From NCBI GenBank assembly GCA_025055035.1, contig JANWZB010000014.1:1-40067 (forward strand): a DNA stretch of 40,067 nucleotides, read 5' to 3'. Shown piece by piece: positions 1-8,725 of the stretch. Positions within the stretch are counted from its first letter, which is position 1. The number at the start of each line of letters is the position of its first letter. The stretch is from Candidatus Kapaibacterium sp. GTDB lineage: Bacteria > Bacteroidota > Ignavibacteria > Kapaibacteriales > UBA4661. The position numbers and the translations under genes were made by a program. The notes under the pieces are model-generated. The model made no database searches. It was not told where the DNA came from and worked only from the letters and a program-made list of their open reading frames with translations.

Positions 1-3000
1 TATCTGCTGACGGTCAATACACTGAAGCTGTCATGGAAAAAAGCTGCTGATTTTGTGATTGATGATAATGTAGGGACAGTAGATAACGATGAGGCGCACC
101 ACAGTGTTGCATCTCTACCTTCAGCTCATCTGTGGGCAAATGGCTGGATAGATTTCCAACAGCGTGATGCTCCTGCATATGCATTCGACATCCGTGCTCT
201 ACACCTCGATATAAGCCGTTTACTACTGATGCCCGAAGCTGCAACTGACGCGTCGTTTAGACTGAATTTCGCTGGCAAAGGTTTCTCGGCTGATAGTATA
301 CGGGGAACGCTATATTGTGTGACTCAGGAGTTACATACTCCGAAGAAAGCATTTGAGCCTTTTACAGTAAGCGTGCGTCTAGAGCACATCCCAAAGTCCT
401 ATAATCCTCAGTATCGTGAATTTCATCTTGTGTCGGATCTGGCAGAAGCGCATATTGCTGGCGTGTTCACGGTACAGGATATCATCGCATCTATTGCTCA
501 AACGATTGATAACACAGTACTCGTTGTACGGCGGAAGTATCATAGCATTCGTGATTCACTTCGGGCTTCTACCTACGAGGGGCTCTATATCCGGCGCCCT
601 GAGTATGCACGACCGCTTGATGCAACATTCGTACTCAAACCACGTGATATAAGCATCGCACGCTTGTTTACTGGTTTTGTGAAGGTGCAGTGTATTGGCG
701 ATATACATGGCTCCCTACGAGGAACAACGCAAGACTATATGTTGAGAATAGACTCGTCGCATATCCGAGAGTTTTTCTATACCGACGGACTAACGCAGGT
801 GGACTTTGCTGATACATGGCTTGAAGGAACGTTTCATACAACAGTACAAGGCGACTCTTTGAATATTGTTGCAGCGTCGGCACGTACGTACAGTGATTCT
901 GTGTTCCGTCTAAATGACTGGATATTTCGCCATGCACATGCTGCTGCGGAATACAGGAATGATGTTTTTACGTGCGATATTCATTCCGTCTATGATGACA
1001 GTTTGCTGGTCTTTTATACAAGAGCACGGTGTGATATGACAACAAGCAATGCAACCGTGCAGCTTGATACCGTATGGTTATTATATCGCCGAGATATGGA
1101 GTGGCGTAGTGTGGGTGGTGTAACAGGTGTCCTGAACAAGGAGGGATTGCTGCTGGAGCACGTGTCGCTGCAAAGACCGGGAGCAGAAACAGTCTATATG
1201 AATGGCTTAATATGGTTCGACCATTACTCGAATGCACTGCTAATTGTCGAGTCTATGCCACTTCAGGATATCAATCGTTTGTTTGCACCAGAGCGTCGGA
1301 TGGCAGTGCTACAGCCGCTCAAAGGAATGCTAGAACGCGTAGAGTGCCGGTTATCTGGCACTCCTGAAAATCCTGATATATCCCTCCTTGTGAATGCATC
1401 GAACGTTGTGTATAACGGTACATATCTGGGTAGGTGTGCGATTTCTGCTACACATCAAGATTCCATTGTGCGTGGTGTTGCTACCGTGCAGAATCCTCTT
1501 CTGCAGAATGACACATTGCACACACTGCGCGTAGTTGCACGGGCACTGCCTCTTAATCTTGCTTTTGTCAATGCACCAGAGCGTATAGTTCCAAATAGGA
1601 TGATAGATGTAACGTTCGACGCCGAGCAGTTACCCTTAGGAGCGCTCAACGTGTTTGTTCCCGGCATCACGAATCTACAGGGGTATGCTGATGTCCACTT
1701 TTCAGTGAAAGGGCGAACGCTCGACAGTATACGATATACTGGGCATGCTGTGATTCCACGTTCATCGTTTATTTTCGATGCAACAAATCTTAAGTACTAT
1801 GCTGAAGTACAAGCAACATTTCTTGACAGTACGGTAACACTTGAGCGTGCAACACTTGCGAATGATCCGCTTGATTACGAACGTGGGCGTGCGTTTGCAC
1901 AAGGTAGAATAACGGTTAATGGTTTCAGTATTGCAAGGTTCGATATAACGGCTCATATTCCTCAGCAAGGCCTATTTGTGCTTGGTCTTGCTTCCCGCAT
2001 TCCGAATCCTCAGCTGTTTGGCGATGTTATTATTTCAACAGGGGTACGACCGATTCATTTCTATGGAACGCTCGAAGAGCCATACCTACGTGGTGATATC
2101 AATATCTTGAGTGCTAAAATCAATTTTCCTGAGATACGCAGCGTACGAACGGAAGGTAAACTGTTCTGCTTTGAAATTATTAGCAAAGAGCGCGGTGGGC
2201 GGGTTATTACAGCACGTGATTGTCAGCAGCACGAGTATGCACAGCATATGCAGCAGCTTGTACGCCCCCAACAAGAAAATATGCAGAAAATGTCGTTTGA
2301 GGAACTTGCCTATCTTTCGGCAGAACGTGTGATATCAATCCAGCATGACACAGCCAACTATCAGCACACAGCTATGCAGGATTCTGTGCTAGCAAATAGC
2401 AGTGCCTTCCGCATGATGTCTGATGAGCAGCTGCGCAGAGTGGCGAGTGTGGAATCTGTGCTGAGTAGTCAAAAGGCTATAGACAAGGATAAAGCAGAGC
2501 AACGCTCGCGGCTCGGTTTTGCCCACAAGATTGATTATGCCTTGGACGTACACCTGCGAGGAAATTTCTCGGTAACGATGGACTGGGGACCGTTTGAGCA
2601 GCTAGTAGCAAACCTTGCACAAGAAAATCCCGAACAGCCGCTGCGGTATATCAAAACACCTGATAAACCATACGAGCACAGACTGTTTGGCGACCTTATA
2701 CTACGCGAAGGTTCGACGTACAAATACTACCGTATCTTCAACGCTTCTGGTAAGCTTTCCTTTAACACTGGCACAATGAGTAATCCGCGCCTAAATATTC
2801 AAGCAGTGCTTCGTGGTCAGCGTACAGTGGCAGAACGTGGTGGCACAAGTGAGTATCGTGTGCATCTGGATATTGGCGGCACGAAGCAATCCCCGTCGCT
2901 GAAGATGCGTTATTGGCTAGATAATGTTCCGGGTGTTGGAGACTCAACAAAGATTCAAAACGATGCAATAATGCTTTTGCTGTTTGGAAGAACACAGGAT

Positions 3001-3417
3001 GAGTTCGCGCTTGGTACTGGGCTGGGGAGTGTAACGCAAAATACATCATCGTCGTTGGCATCGCGCTTGCTCACCGACCTGCTCCAAGGAACAGGTATCG
3101 TTCGTAGCGCCGATATTTTGTTTAGTAGTGGTAATCGTAGCGGAGGAACGTTCGACCTTTCGCAAGCACGTGTTCAGGTAACAGGTGAAATCAGTAATCT
3201 TGGGGTACTATGGCAGCTGGCAAATGATTTTGGTTCGAACACAGCAAACACAACGAGTTTCTCAATTGACATTCCTTTTCGTTCGTTTCTCGACCAAGAA
3301 TTGTTCCGAAATATTGTGCTTCAAATTACGCGCTCAGCGGCAATTGCAAATTCTAGTGTGTTCTTACGTCAGCAGCGTGAATGGGAAATAAAGATTGGTT
3401 CGCGCAACTCGTGGTAG
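1..3417 (+). CDS. TamB-like translocation/assembly protein (DUF490), 5' partial
   Basis: The frame is open from base 1 to the stop at 3415-3417, so the gene begins upstream of the window; about 1138 residues are visible. The protein is long and beta-rich with no catalytic motifs, as expected for the AsmA/TamB superfamily, whose members form periplasmic bridges between inner and outer membrane and are linked to lipid transport and outer-membrane protein assembly. The last ~350 residues match the TamB C-terminal domain pattern: repeated short strands, the stretch MLLLFGRTQDEFALG, an SLASRLLTDLLQG helix, then alternating strands ending in KIGSRNSW. A lower-complexity, charged, Gln-rich insertion (about codons 735-835) interrupts the strands. 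The partner TamA/Omp85 is not in the window. The family call is confident; the exact substrate is unknown. Confidence 0.85.
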   Translation, partial: YLLTVNTLKLSWKKAADFVIDDNVGTVDNDEAHHSVASLPSAHLWANGWIDFQQRDAPAYAFDIRALHLDISRLLLMPEAATDASFRLNFAGKGFSADSIRGTLYCVTQELHTPKKAFEPFTVSVRLEHIPKSYNPQYREFHLVSDLAEAHIAGVFTVQDIIASIAQTIDNTVLVVRRKYHSIRDSLRASTYEGLYIRRPEYARPLDATFVLKPRDISIARLFTGFVKVQCIGDIHGSLRGTTQDYMLRIDSSHIREFFYTDGLTQVDFADTWLEGTFHTTVQGDSLNIVAASARTYSDSVFRLNDWIFRHAHAAAEYRNDVFTCDIHSVYDDSLLVFYTRARCDMTTSNATVQLDTVWLLYRRDMEWRSVGGVTGVLNKEGLLLEHVSLQRPGAETVYMNGLIWFDHYSNALLIVESMPLQDINRLFAPERRMAVLQPLKGMLERVECRLSGTPENPDISLLVNASNVVYNGTYLGRCAISATHQDSIVRGVATVQNPLLQNDTLHTLRVVARALPLNLAFVNAPERIVPNRMIDVTFDAEQLPLGALNVFVPGITNLQGYADVHFSVKGRTLDSIRYTGHAVIPRSSFIFDATNLKYYAEVQATFLDSTVTLERATLANDPLDYERGRAFAQGRITVNGFSIARFDITAHIPQQGLFVLGLASRIPNPQLFGDVIISTGVRPIHFYGTLEEPYLRGDINILSAKINFPEIRSVRTEGKLFCFEIISKERGGRVITARDCQQHEYAQHMQQLVRPQQENMQKMSFEELAYLSAERVISIQHDTANYQHTAMQDSVLANSSAFRMMSDEQLRRVASVESVLSSQKAIDKDKAEQRSRLGFAHKIDYALDVHLRGNFSVTMDWGPFEQLVANLAQENPEQPLRYIKTPDKPYEHRLFGDLILREGSTYKYYRIFNASGKLSFNTGTMSNPRLNIQAVLRGQRTVAERGGTSEYRVHLDIGGTKQSPSLKMRYWLDNVPGVGDSTKIQNDAIMLLLFGRTQDEFALGTGLGSVTQNTSSSLASRLLTDLLQGTGIVRSADILFSSGNRSGGTFDLSQARVQVTGEISNLGVLWQLANDFGSNTANTTSFSIDIPFRSFLDQELFRNIVLQITRSAAIANSSVFLRQQREWEIKIGSRNSW

Positions 3418-3467
3418 CTCGTGCTCTCCTAATAGAAGAACAATCTGGTCGTGTGTAGACAGAAACA

Positions 3468-3497
3468 CAAGAGCGCCGAAACTTATCGACGCTCTTG
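3468..3497. terminator. Bidirectional hairpin between convergent genes
   Basis: An 8-bp perfect stem (CAAGAGCG at 3468-3475 with CGCTCTTG at 3490-3497) continues after one mismatch into CGA/TCG and closes on a 6-base loop. It lies between the stop of the TamB-like gene and the stop of the convergent T9SS cargo gene. Neither side has a strong T-tract; the minus-strand side is somewhat T-rich. It probably serves both transcripts. Confidence 0.6.
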
Positions 3498-3528
3498 CGG
3501 GAATGTGCTTGTGATACTTGCGGGTATA

Positions 3529-5577
3529 TTATCGAACAACACTGAATTTCTGTGTTACGATGCCTTGTGCTGTGTGCACGTGGACAAAGTATACACCGGA
3601 GGCAAGGTTCTGTGTGGTAATCTGAAATTCATAGACACCTGCTTCCTGGGGTTCATTAGTTATAACAGGGGCAGCGAGGGCACCAAGAGCATCGGTAACG
3701 CGCACTGTTACATGAGCAGGACGGTCGAGGGTATAGCGCACGAAAACTTCATCCGTTGCTGGATTGGGTGCAACACCTACACTGCCAACGTGCACATTAC
3801 GTTCTTCGCGTACGCTGACAAGTGTGCGCCCGGCAGTTTGTCCTGCGCGGTACTCGTAGCTTTGAGGGTCATATTCAGCCCATCCAGCATCCCAGCGGCG
3901 TGCAACACCAGAGGCTGGAAATGCACCGCGATAGCTCACACGCTCGAAATATGGGTCTTCGATGTTGACAGCAGGATTCGTGTTGCGAAATGCAGCGTTA
4001 GCAAGGTACGGTGCATTGGGAAGTGGGCGCGGGTCGAAAGCATTTGTTTCAGTGCGAAACGGATCACCAAGCAATGCATTACGTGGTGAGGAGCGATCGA
4101 TGACGTTGTTGAATTCTGGGCGTTCGAGCCACTCTGCTGGAATAGCTGGAGGTGTACCATCGCGATTGAGAGCAACACCCTTGATGCCGTAGAAGCTACA
4201 GTTGCGAATCTGCAGTGAGTCGCGCGATGCAGCAGTCTGACCCGGAGCGCTCAAGATATCTATGCCACGAGGCCAGCCTAGAAAAACCGAATTGAAAATG
4301 GAAGCACGGGCGTTGCGGCGTATTTGTGCTGCTGCGCCGAATAGCGAATTGAATTGATTCGCTCCTCGTCCTGTTGTCCATGAAGTGTCTTGCAGAGGAC
4401 CGATAGCAGTGATATTCGAGAAGATAGGTCGTGTCAGAGGCTCGCGGAATGAACCACTTGCATCGTTGTCAATTTCGAATGCTTGGCTCACAGACACATC
4501 AGCACGCTGTGCAAAGCGTTGGACAAGACCAAATTGTACACGGCCGCTCCAGCCGTTATCGCCGTCGAAATCGTCGTCGAGTGCTCCAGTAGCAATCAGA
4601 TAGCGACCATTGACTGTTCCACCAAACCATTCGAATGAGTCGTCGTTCCCGAAGCTGCATTGAACATACTCGATGGTTGTTCCACGACCAACACCGCCCA
4701 TAGTTAGCGAGTTGAGTTCTTGATTTGGTGCTGCAGCAATACCTGCAAACTCAATGCGAACGTACCGCACAACGCCACTATTATCATTGTCGTCATTGCC
4801 GCCAAAGAATCCTGCGCTATCGAGTGCTGCATTGGCAATGCCTCCTTCAAGAGCAGCAACGCCACCTGGATGATTTGTGCGTGCTCGCCCACAGATCAGC
4901 AAACCACCCCAGTCGCCGGCTTGACGCTGCCCAGGAGGCGCAGAACTTGTCATGACAATAGGACGATTGGGTGTGCCCTCAGCAAAGATTTGGCCACCAC
5001 GATTGATACAAATGGCAGAATTTTGACCTACAGTATCACCAAGAATGACTGTTCCGGGAGGAATACGCAATACCCCGTTAACGTAGTAGTATCCGTCAAG
5101 CGCATAAACAGAATCTGCCGACAGTGTCCGCGTCTGACCACGTGGAACAATCCCACGAAGGACAGCGTCGAAGCGTGTTGGCAGCGGGCGGACAATAGAC
5201 ATCGGTCCATTAACTGCTTGAACTCTACTTTGCGAGCCATCAGGGTTTTTGAGTACCATGCGCACAAACAGGGTGCGTGTTTCGATGGAAGGAACACGGA
5301 AGCCTCCGTTGAAGCGCCCGCGTGGTGGAGCTGAATCGAGGCGGTTAGTAACGATGGCTGTCCACGGACCATTTTCTGAGGTAGCAAATTCAAAATCAAA
5401 GCGGCTGCGGAATGTATCTGTTGTATCCCACACTAAGTCAACCGATGTGCCAGCACGCAGCATGCTGCCAGCAGCGGGTTCTAGCAAACGTAATGACGTT
5501 GGCTGTGCTAGAGCAGTGCCTAGGCAAGCAAGAGCTAGTATAGCGAATCTGCTCAAGAAAGGAAAGCAATTGTTCAT
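3529..5577 (-). CDS. Secreted beta-helix-like protein with T9SS C-terminal sorting domain
   Basis: A protein of 682 residues starting at the ATG at 5577; the longer frame would need a TTG two codons upstream. It opens with a signal peptide (hydrophobic segment FAILALACLGTALAQ), followed by an Ig/FN3-like domain (about residues 28-130). Residues 140-520 form a central region with parallel beta-helix character, with motifs such as PPGTVILGD, GDWGGLLICG and DDDFDGDNGW as in many large secreted Bacteroidota proteins. The last ~80 residues carry a typical T9SS type-A sorting domain (GVAPNPATDEVFVRY, then an ASGVYFVHV strand, ending QKFSVVR). It is predicted to be exported by Sec, passed through T9SS and attached to or released from the cell surface. 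Acidic Asp/Asn-rich loops could bind calcium (inference). No catalytic residues are recognisable, and no T9SS machinery genes lie nearby. Confidence 0.88.
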   Translation of the reverse strand: MNNCFPFLSRFAILALACLGTALAQPTSLRLLEPAAGSMLRAGTSVDLVWDTTDTFRSRFDFEFATSENGPWTAIVTNRLDSAPPRGRFNGGFRVPSIETRTLFVRMVLKNPDGSQSRVQAVNGPMSIVRPLPTRFDAVLRGIVPRGQTRTLSADSVYALDGYYYVNGVLRIPPGTVILGDTVGQNSAICINRGGQIFAEGTPNRPIVMTSSAPPGQRQAGDWGGLLICGRARTNHPGGVAALEGGIANAALDSAGFFGGNDDNDNSGVVRYVRIEFAGIAAAPNQELNSLTMGGVGRGTTIEYVQCSFGNDDSFEWFGGTVNGRYLIATGALDDDFDGDNGWSGRVQFGLVQRFAQRADVSVSQAFEIDNDASGSFREPLTRPIFSNITAIGPLQDTSWTTGRGANQFNSLFGAAAQIRRNARASIFNSVFLGWPRGIDILSAPGQTAASRDSLQIRNCSFYGIKGVALNRDGTPPAIPAEWLERPEFNNVIDRSSPRNALLGDPFRTETNAFDPRPLPNAPYLANAAFRNTNPAVNIEDPYFERVSYRGAFPASGVARRWDAGWAEYDPQSYEYRAGQTAGRTLVSVREERNVHVGSVGVAPNPATDEVFVRYTLDRPAHVTVRVTDALGALAAPVITNEPQEAGVYEFQITTQNLASGVYFVHVHTAQGIVTQKFSVVR

Positions 5578-5583
5578 ATGCAA

Positions 5584-5914
5584 CGCAAAAAATGGTGAAA
5601 GATATAGATTACTGACCGTGCAAAGGTATCACGGCAACGTTACCTGAGTGTTATCTGTAGTGTTAAAGCTGCGTAACATCAGAGAGGAGCAAGATGAAAA
5701 AACTTTCCCATACGTATTTTCTCGCCAACTTTTGGCACAGAAAGTGTAGGAATTACTCTGATTTCTCTGTATATTTCACGACTATAGCTTCAAATTGTAG
5801 CTATCTCTTCGCAGTATGCTATACATCATTTACCGATGCTGCATGTACCTATATGCTTCGGTATGCACTGCGCAATCCTAAGCCTTCCATTTTTAGTTGG
5901 TGTGAGTACCCGCT
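5584..5914. other. Intergenic region between divergent T9SS cargo gene and histidine kinase
   Basis: About 330 bases between the starts of two divergent genes. The left part should hold the promoter of the minus-strand cargo gene. The right part (from 5684) holds a GGAG-type ribosome-binding site and an open frame of 74 codons that runs into the kinase start. I see no tRNA, strong hairpin or full TTG/TAnnTTTG promoter on the plus strand. Confidence 0.5.
5621..5628 (-). promoter_or_regulatory. Candidate -7 element (TACCTTTG) for the T9SS cargo gene
   Basis: On the minus strand the sequence reads TACCTTTG, a full match to the Bacteroidota -7 consensus TAnnTTTG, about 44 bases before the ATG at 5577. 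No TTG is found at the -33 distance, so it is a weaker candidate than the promoters near 14324, 31817 and 31938. Confidence 0.35.
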
Positions 5915-5918
5915 ATGA
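5694..5918 (+). CDS. Possible small ORF (74 aa) overlapping the kinase start
   Basis: This ATG is preceded by AGAGGAG with four bases of spacing, one of the best Shine-Dalgarno sequences in the window, in a genome where most starts lack one. The frame runs 74 codons and its TGA overlaps the ATG of the histidine kinase by four bases (ATGA). The predicted peptide is rich in aromatic residues and cysteine and looks like no family I know. It has no clear signal peptide or transmembrane helix. Its composition is not clearly coding, so it may be a leader ORF that couples translation to the kinase, or chance. Confidence 0.25.
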   Translation: MKKLSHTYFLANFWHRKCRNYSDFSVYFTTIASNCSYLFAVCYTSFTDAACTYMLRYALRNPKPSIFSWCEYPL

Positions 5919-7831
5919 GCGCTCCTATTTCCTCAACAATGCACGAATCACAATACATTAATAGCGACCACAGTATTGATATCTCAAGGCTCGGCGAGAT
6001 TGGTCAGAGCATAACATCGAGTCTCGACCTTGAAACCATTCTGACGACTGTTCACAAGAATGTTCGAGAACTGATGCCAGCAGATATTTTTGGTATCGCT
6101 ATTTATCGCGAGTGGGGAGAGATAGAGTACCAGTACTATGTAGAAGCTGGTAAACTTGAGTATATGCCCTCGGCGCTCATGGATGAGAAGAACAGCTTTG
6201 CTGTTTGGGCAGTAGAACATTCCAAGGAAGTCGTTGTCCAGAATTGTGCTGAGGAGTATAAACGTTATGTCGAGACGCTACGCCCTGAAGAAACAAAAGC
6301 AGCCTCGCAGATGTATTTCCCTCTGATTACAAAAAACCAACCCTTAGGGCTTATCACCGTTCAAGCGTTTCAGGAGTCTGCTTATACCGATAGGCATATT
6401 GCCATTCTTCGTACTATTGCTTCCTATGCTGCTGTTGCGATTGATAACCTGAATTCCTATGCCCGTCTAGCAAATGCTGCTGCAGAGATGGAGGTTATGA
6501 ACCATTCGTTGCGCGAGCTAAATGAAAAGATGCAGAAAATCAATCAAGATATTTCGACGCTCAGCGCTATGGGGCAAAAGATAACCTCAACACTTGATTA
6601 CGAGACAATCTTGAGTGCAACCTACCAGAGTGTATCGGAGCTTTTGGATGTTGCAACATTCGGTCTTGGTGTGGCACGAGATAACGTGATTGAGTACTTG
6701 CTGTTTATGGTCAATGGTCATCAGAGCTATCATGTACCAATTTCTCTTGACGATGATACAAGCCTTGCTGTTAGGAGCATACGAGAACGCAGAGAGATTG
6801 TGCTGAATGATGTGCAAAACGAATATACGCAGTACGTTCCGCGTCTCCGTGCTGAAGAAGCATACGCTCAGTCCCTTGTGTATTTTCCACTTGTTGTGAA
6901 GAATCGTCCTGTCGGTGTATTGACTGTACAAAGCACTAGTGTGAATGCGTACTCGAAATACCAGATTGACATGATGCGTACGATTGCGACATACACTGCG
7001 ACAGCAATTGACAATATTTATGCCTATTCCTATCTAGCAACAGCATTTGCTGAGACAGAAAGCACACGAGCAGAAATTGCTCAGCTCAACAAGCATCTTG
7101 TTGAGCTTGATAACGAAAAGAATGAGTTTTTGGGTATTGTTGCACATGATTTAAAAAATCCTCTGTCAGGAATTCGCATGTTGGCAAAGGTGCTGTACGA
7201 TCAAGGAGATATGTTAGAGCCCAAAGAGATTAAGGATCTCTCGAACGATATTCTGAGTTCTGCAGGTCGTATGTTCGACCTTATTACAAACCTTCTCGAC
7301 ATTAACGCTATTGAGCGCGGGGCTGTGAAGGTGTATCTCTGTAATTTTGATTTGACTTTGATTGTCAAAGCGTTGTGTGATAACTATTTTCAGCGCGCTC
7401 AGGCAAAAAATATTACTATTCACTTTCACGCCGAAGAGCATGTGAAGCATGTGTTTGCTGACCAGAATGCGACAATTCAAGTGCTCGACAATCTGATCTC
7501 CAATGCTGTCAAGTATTCACCCTATGACAGAAATATCTGGGTGCGCTGCTCAATGCATGGTGACAACTTTGTTCGCTGTGAAGTCAAGGATGAAGGACCT
7601 GGTCTGACTGAAGAGGATAAAAAGAAACTTTTTGGTAAATTTGCACGACTTTCTGCACAACCAACTGGTGGTGAGCATTCCACGGGTCTAGGCTTGTCTA
7701 TTGTCAAAAAAATGGCTGAAGCAATGGGCGGGCGCGTATGGTGCGAAAGTGAGTATGGGCACGGTGCATCGTTCTTTCTGGAACTTCCTGCCGCTCAAGA
7801 GACGCTAGAATCTGTCGAGGATAAAGCCTGA
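5915..7831 (+). CDS. Sensor histidine kinase with tandem GAF domains
   Basis: A 638-residue cytoplasmic sensor kinase with no transmembrane helices. Two GAF domains (about residues 25-180 and 215-370) are visibly related to each other: both contain ITS(S/T)LD.ETIL and end in TIA.Y.A.AIDN. A short coiled coil leads into a HisKA domain with the phospho-acceptor His411 in VAHDLKNPLSGI. The HATPase domain has an N box (NLISNAVKYS), a G1 box (DEGPGL) and a G2 box (STGLGLSIV), so it should be active. The GAF domains should sense a soluble ligand, light or redox signal that cannot be inferred from the sequence. No response regulator is adjacent, so this is an orphan kinase. The downstream FKBP and DUF58 genes are close enough to share its transcript. 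Confidence 0.93.
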   Translation: MSAPISSTMHESQYINSDHSIDISRLGEIGQSITSSLDLETILTTVHKNVRELMPADIFGIAIYREWGEIEYQYYVEAGKLEYMPSALMDEKNSFAVWAVEHSKEVVVQNCAEEYKRYVETLRPEETKAASQMYFPLITKNQPLGLITVQAFQESAYTDRHIAILRTIASYAAVAIDNLNSYARLANAAAEMEVMNHSLRELNEKMQKINQDISTLSAMGQKITSTLDYETILSATYQSVSELLDVATFGLGVARDNVIEYLLFMVNGHQSYHVPISLDDDTSLAVRSIRERREIVLNDVQNEYTQYVPRLRAEEAYAQSLVYFPLVVKNRPVGVLTVQSTSVNAYSKYQIDMMRTIATYTATAIDNIYAYSYLATAFAETESTRAEIAQLNKHLVELDNEKNEFLGIVAHDLKNPLSGIRMLAKVLYDQGDMLEPKEIKDLSNDILSSAGRMFDLITNLLDINAIERGAVKVYLCNFDLTLIVKALCDNYFQRAQAKNITIHFHAEEHVKHVFADQNATIQVLDNLISNAVKYSPYDRNIWVRCSMHGDNFVRCEVKDEGPGLTEEDKKKLFGKFARLSAQPTGGEHSTGLGLSIVKKMAEAMGGRVWCESEYGHGASFFLELPAAQETLESVEDKA

Positions 7832-7966
7832 CCTTGAAGGTATCCCTCTTGCCACTGCTCTTTCGCTTAGTTTTCTTGCATTATTGTCTGTACGCACGCT
7901 ATGATGTACCCTGTACATTGCCGTTTGTGCAGCTTTGTTGTAGTGCATGCAATCAGAAGCTCTTTT

Positions 7967-8698
7967 GTGAAGTGCTTCAAGCATTTGTGCATAGGTGTGC
8001 TTCTCGTACTATGTACGACTGCCTGCCTGACGACAGACCCTCCGCTCGATATGAGCGGAGAGCTGAAGATAGAAGATATAGTTATTGGCACAGGAGCTAC
8101 TGTTTCGCTTGATACCAATGTTGTAACGCAGCTCGATGTTCTGTTTAGTGAACGTCTGCTGAATGGTACATTTACCGTTGGTACATTAGCAACGCAGCTG
8201 CTAGTTGATAACTTCACACTCGTTCCCGGACTTGACCAAGGTCTACGCGGTATGCGTGTTGGAGGGAGGCGCATCATTACTGTGCCGCCGCGTTTAGGAT
8301 ATGGGAATCGTCAGGTTGGGAATGTGCCACCAAACTCAACAATCATCTATGATATTACTCTGCGTGGCACGGAGCTTTTCTTAATTGAGGATATCCAGAT
8401 AGGAACAGGCGCCGAAGCAAAGTTTAATAGCACTGTCAGTGTGCGCTATGTAGGACGTCTGCGCGATGGAAGAATCTTTGATGCAACAGCTGCTGGCGAC
8501 CCGCCGTTCTCGTTCCGTATTGGTGCTGGCAGTGTTATTCGTGGCTGGGAGATCGGTGTTAATGGAATGAAAGTCGGTGGCAAACGGCGCTTAACAATAC
8601 CCTCGCTACTTGGTTATGGCAACAGGCAACAAGGAACTATTCCACCGAACTCGACGCTCATTTTTGATATCGAGCTGTTAAGCGTTTCCTCGCTGTAA
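7967..8698 (+). CDS. Lipoprotein with two FKBP-type peptidyl-prolyl isomerase domains
   Basis: FKBP-family protein predicted to assist folding of exported proteins. I chose the GTG at 7967 because it gives a 20-residue lipoprotein signal ending in the lipobox CTTAC with Cys20 as lipidation site; an ATG at 7901 would add 22 residues to the n-region. Two FKBP folds follow, about residues 31-135 and 140-241. The second keeps the usual active-site set (Tyr161, Phe171-Asp172, Val190-Ile191, Trp194, Tyr217, Phe233). The first lacks the FD pair and has Leu89 in place of Trp, though it keeps the GYG..........PPNST segment, so it may be a non-catalytic binding or dimerisation domain. It probably sits in the periplasm, anchored to a membrane. 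The DUF58 gene starts 27 bases downstream. Confidence 0.88.
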   Translation: MKCFKHLCIGVLLVLCTTACLTTDPPLDMSGELKIEDIVIGTGATVSLDTNVVTQLDVLFSERLLNGTFTVGTLATQLLVDNFTLVPGLDQGLRGMRVGGRRIITVPPRLGYGNRQVGNVPPNSTIIYDITLRGTELFLIEDIQIGTGAEAKFNSTVSVRYVGRLRDGRIFDATAAGDPPFSFRIGAGSVIRGWEIGVNGMKVGGKRRLTIPSLLGYGNRQQGTIPPNSTLIFDIELLSVSSL

Positions 8699-8725
8699 TG
8701 CCTGCTACGATTATTGTTGCTAACT

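Noticed and set aside
3451-5647. Plus-strand ORFs of up to 212 codons inside the T9SS cargo gene (for example 3451-4089 and 4720-5334)
   Set aside because: They lie antisense to a well-supported gene with signal peptide and sorting domain, have no recognisable domains and are explained by its codon use.
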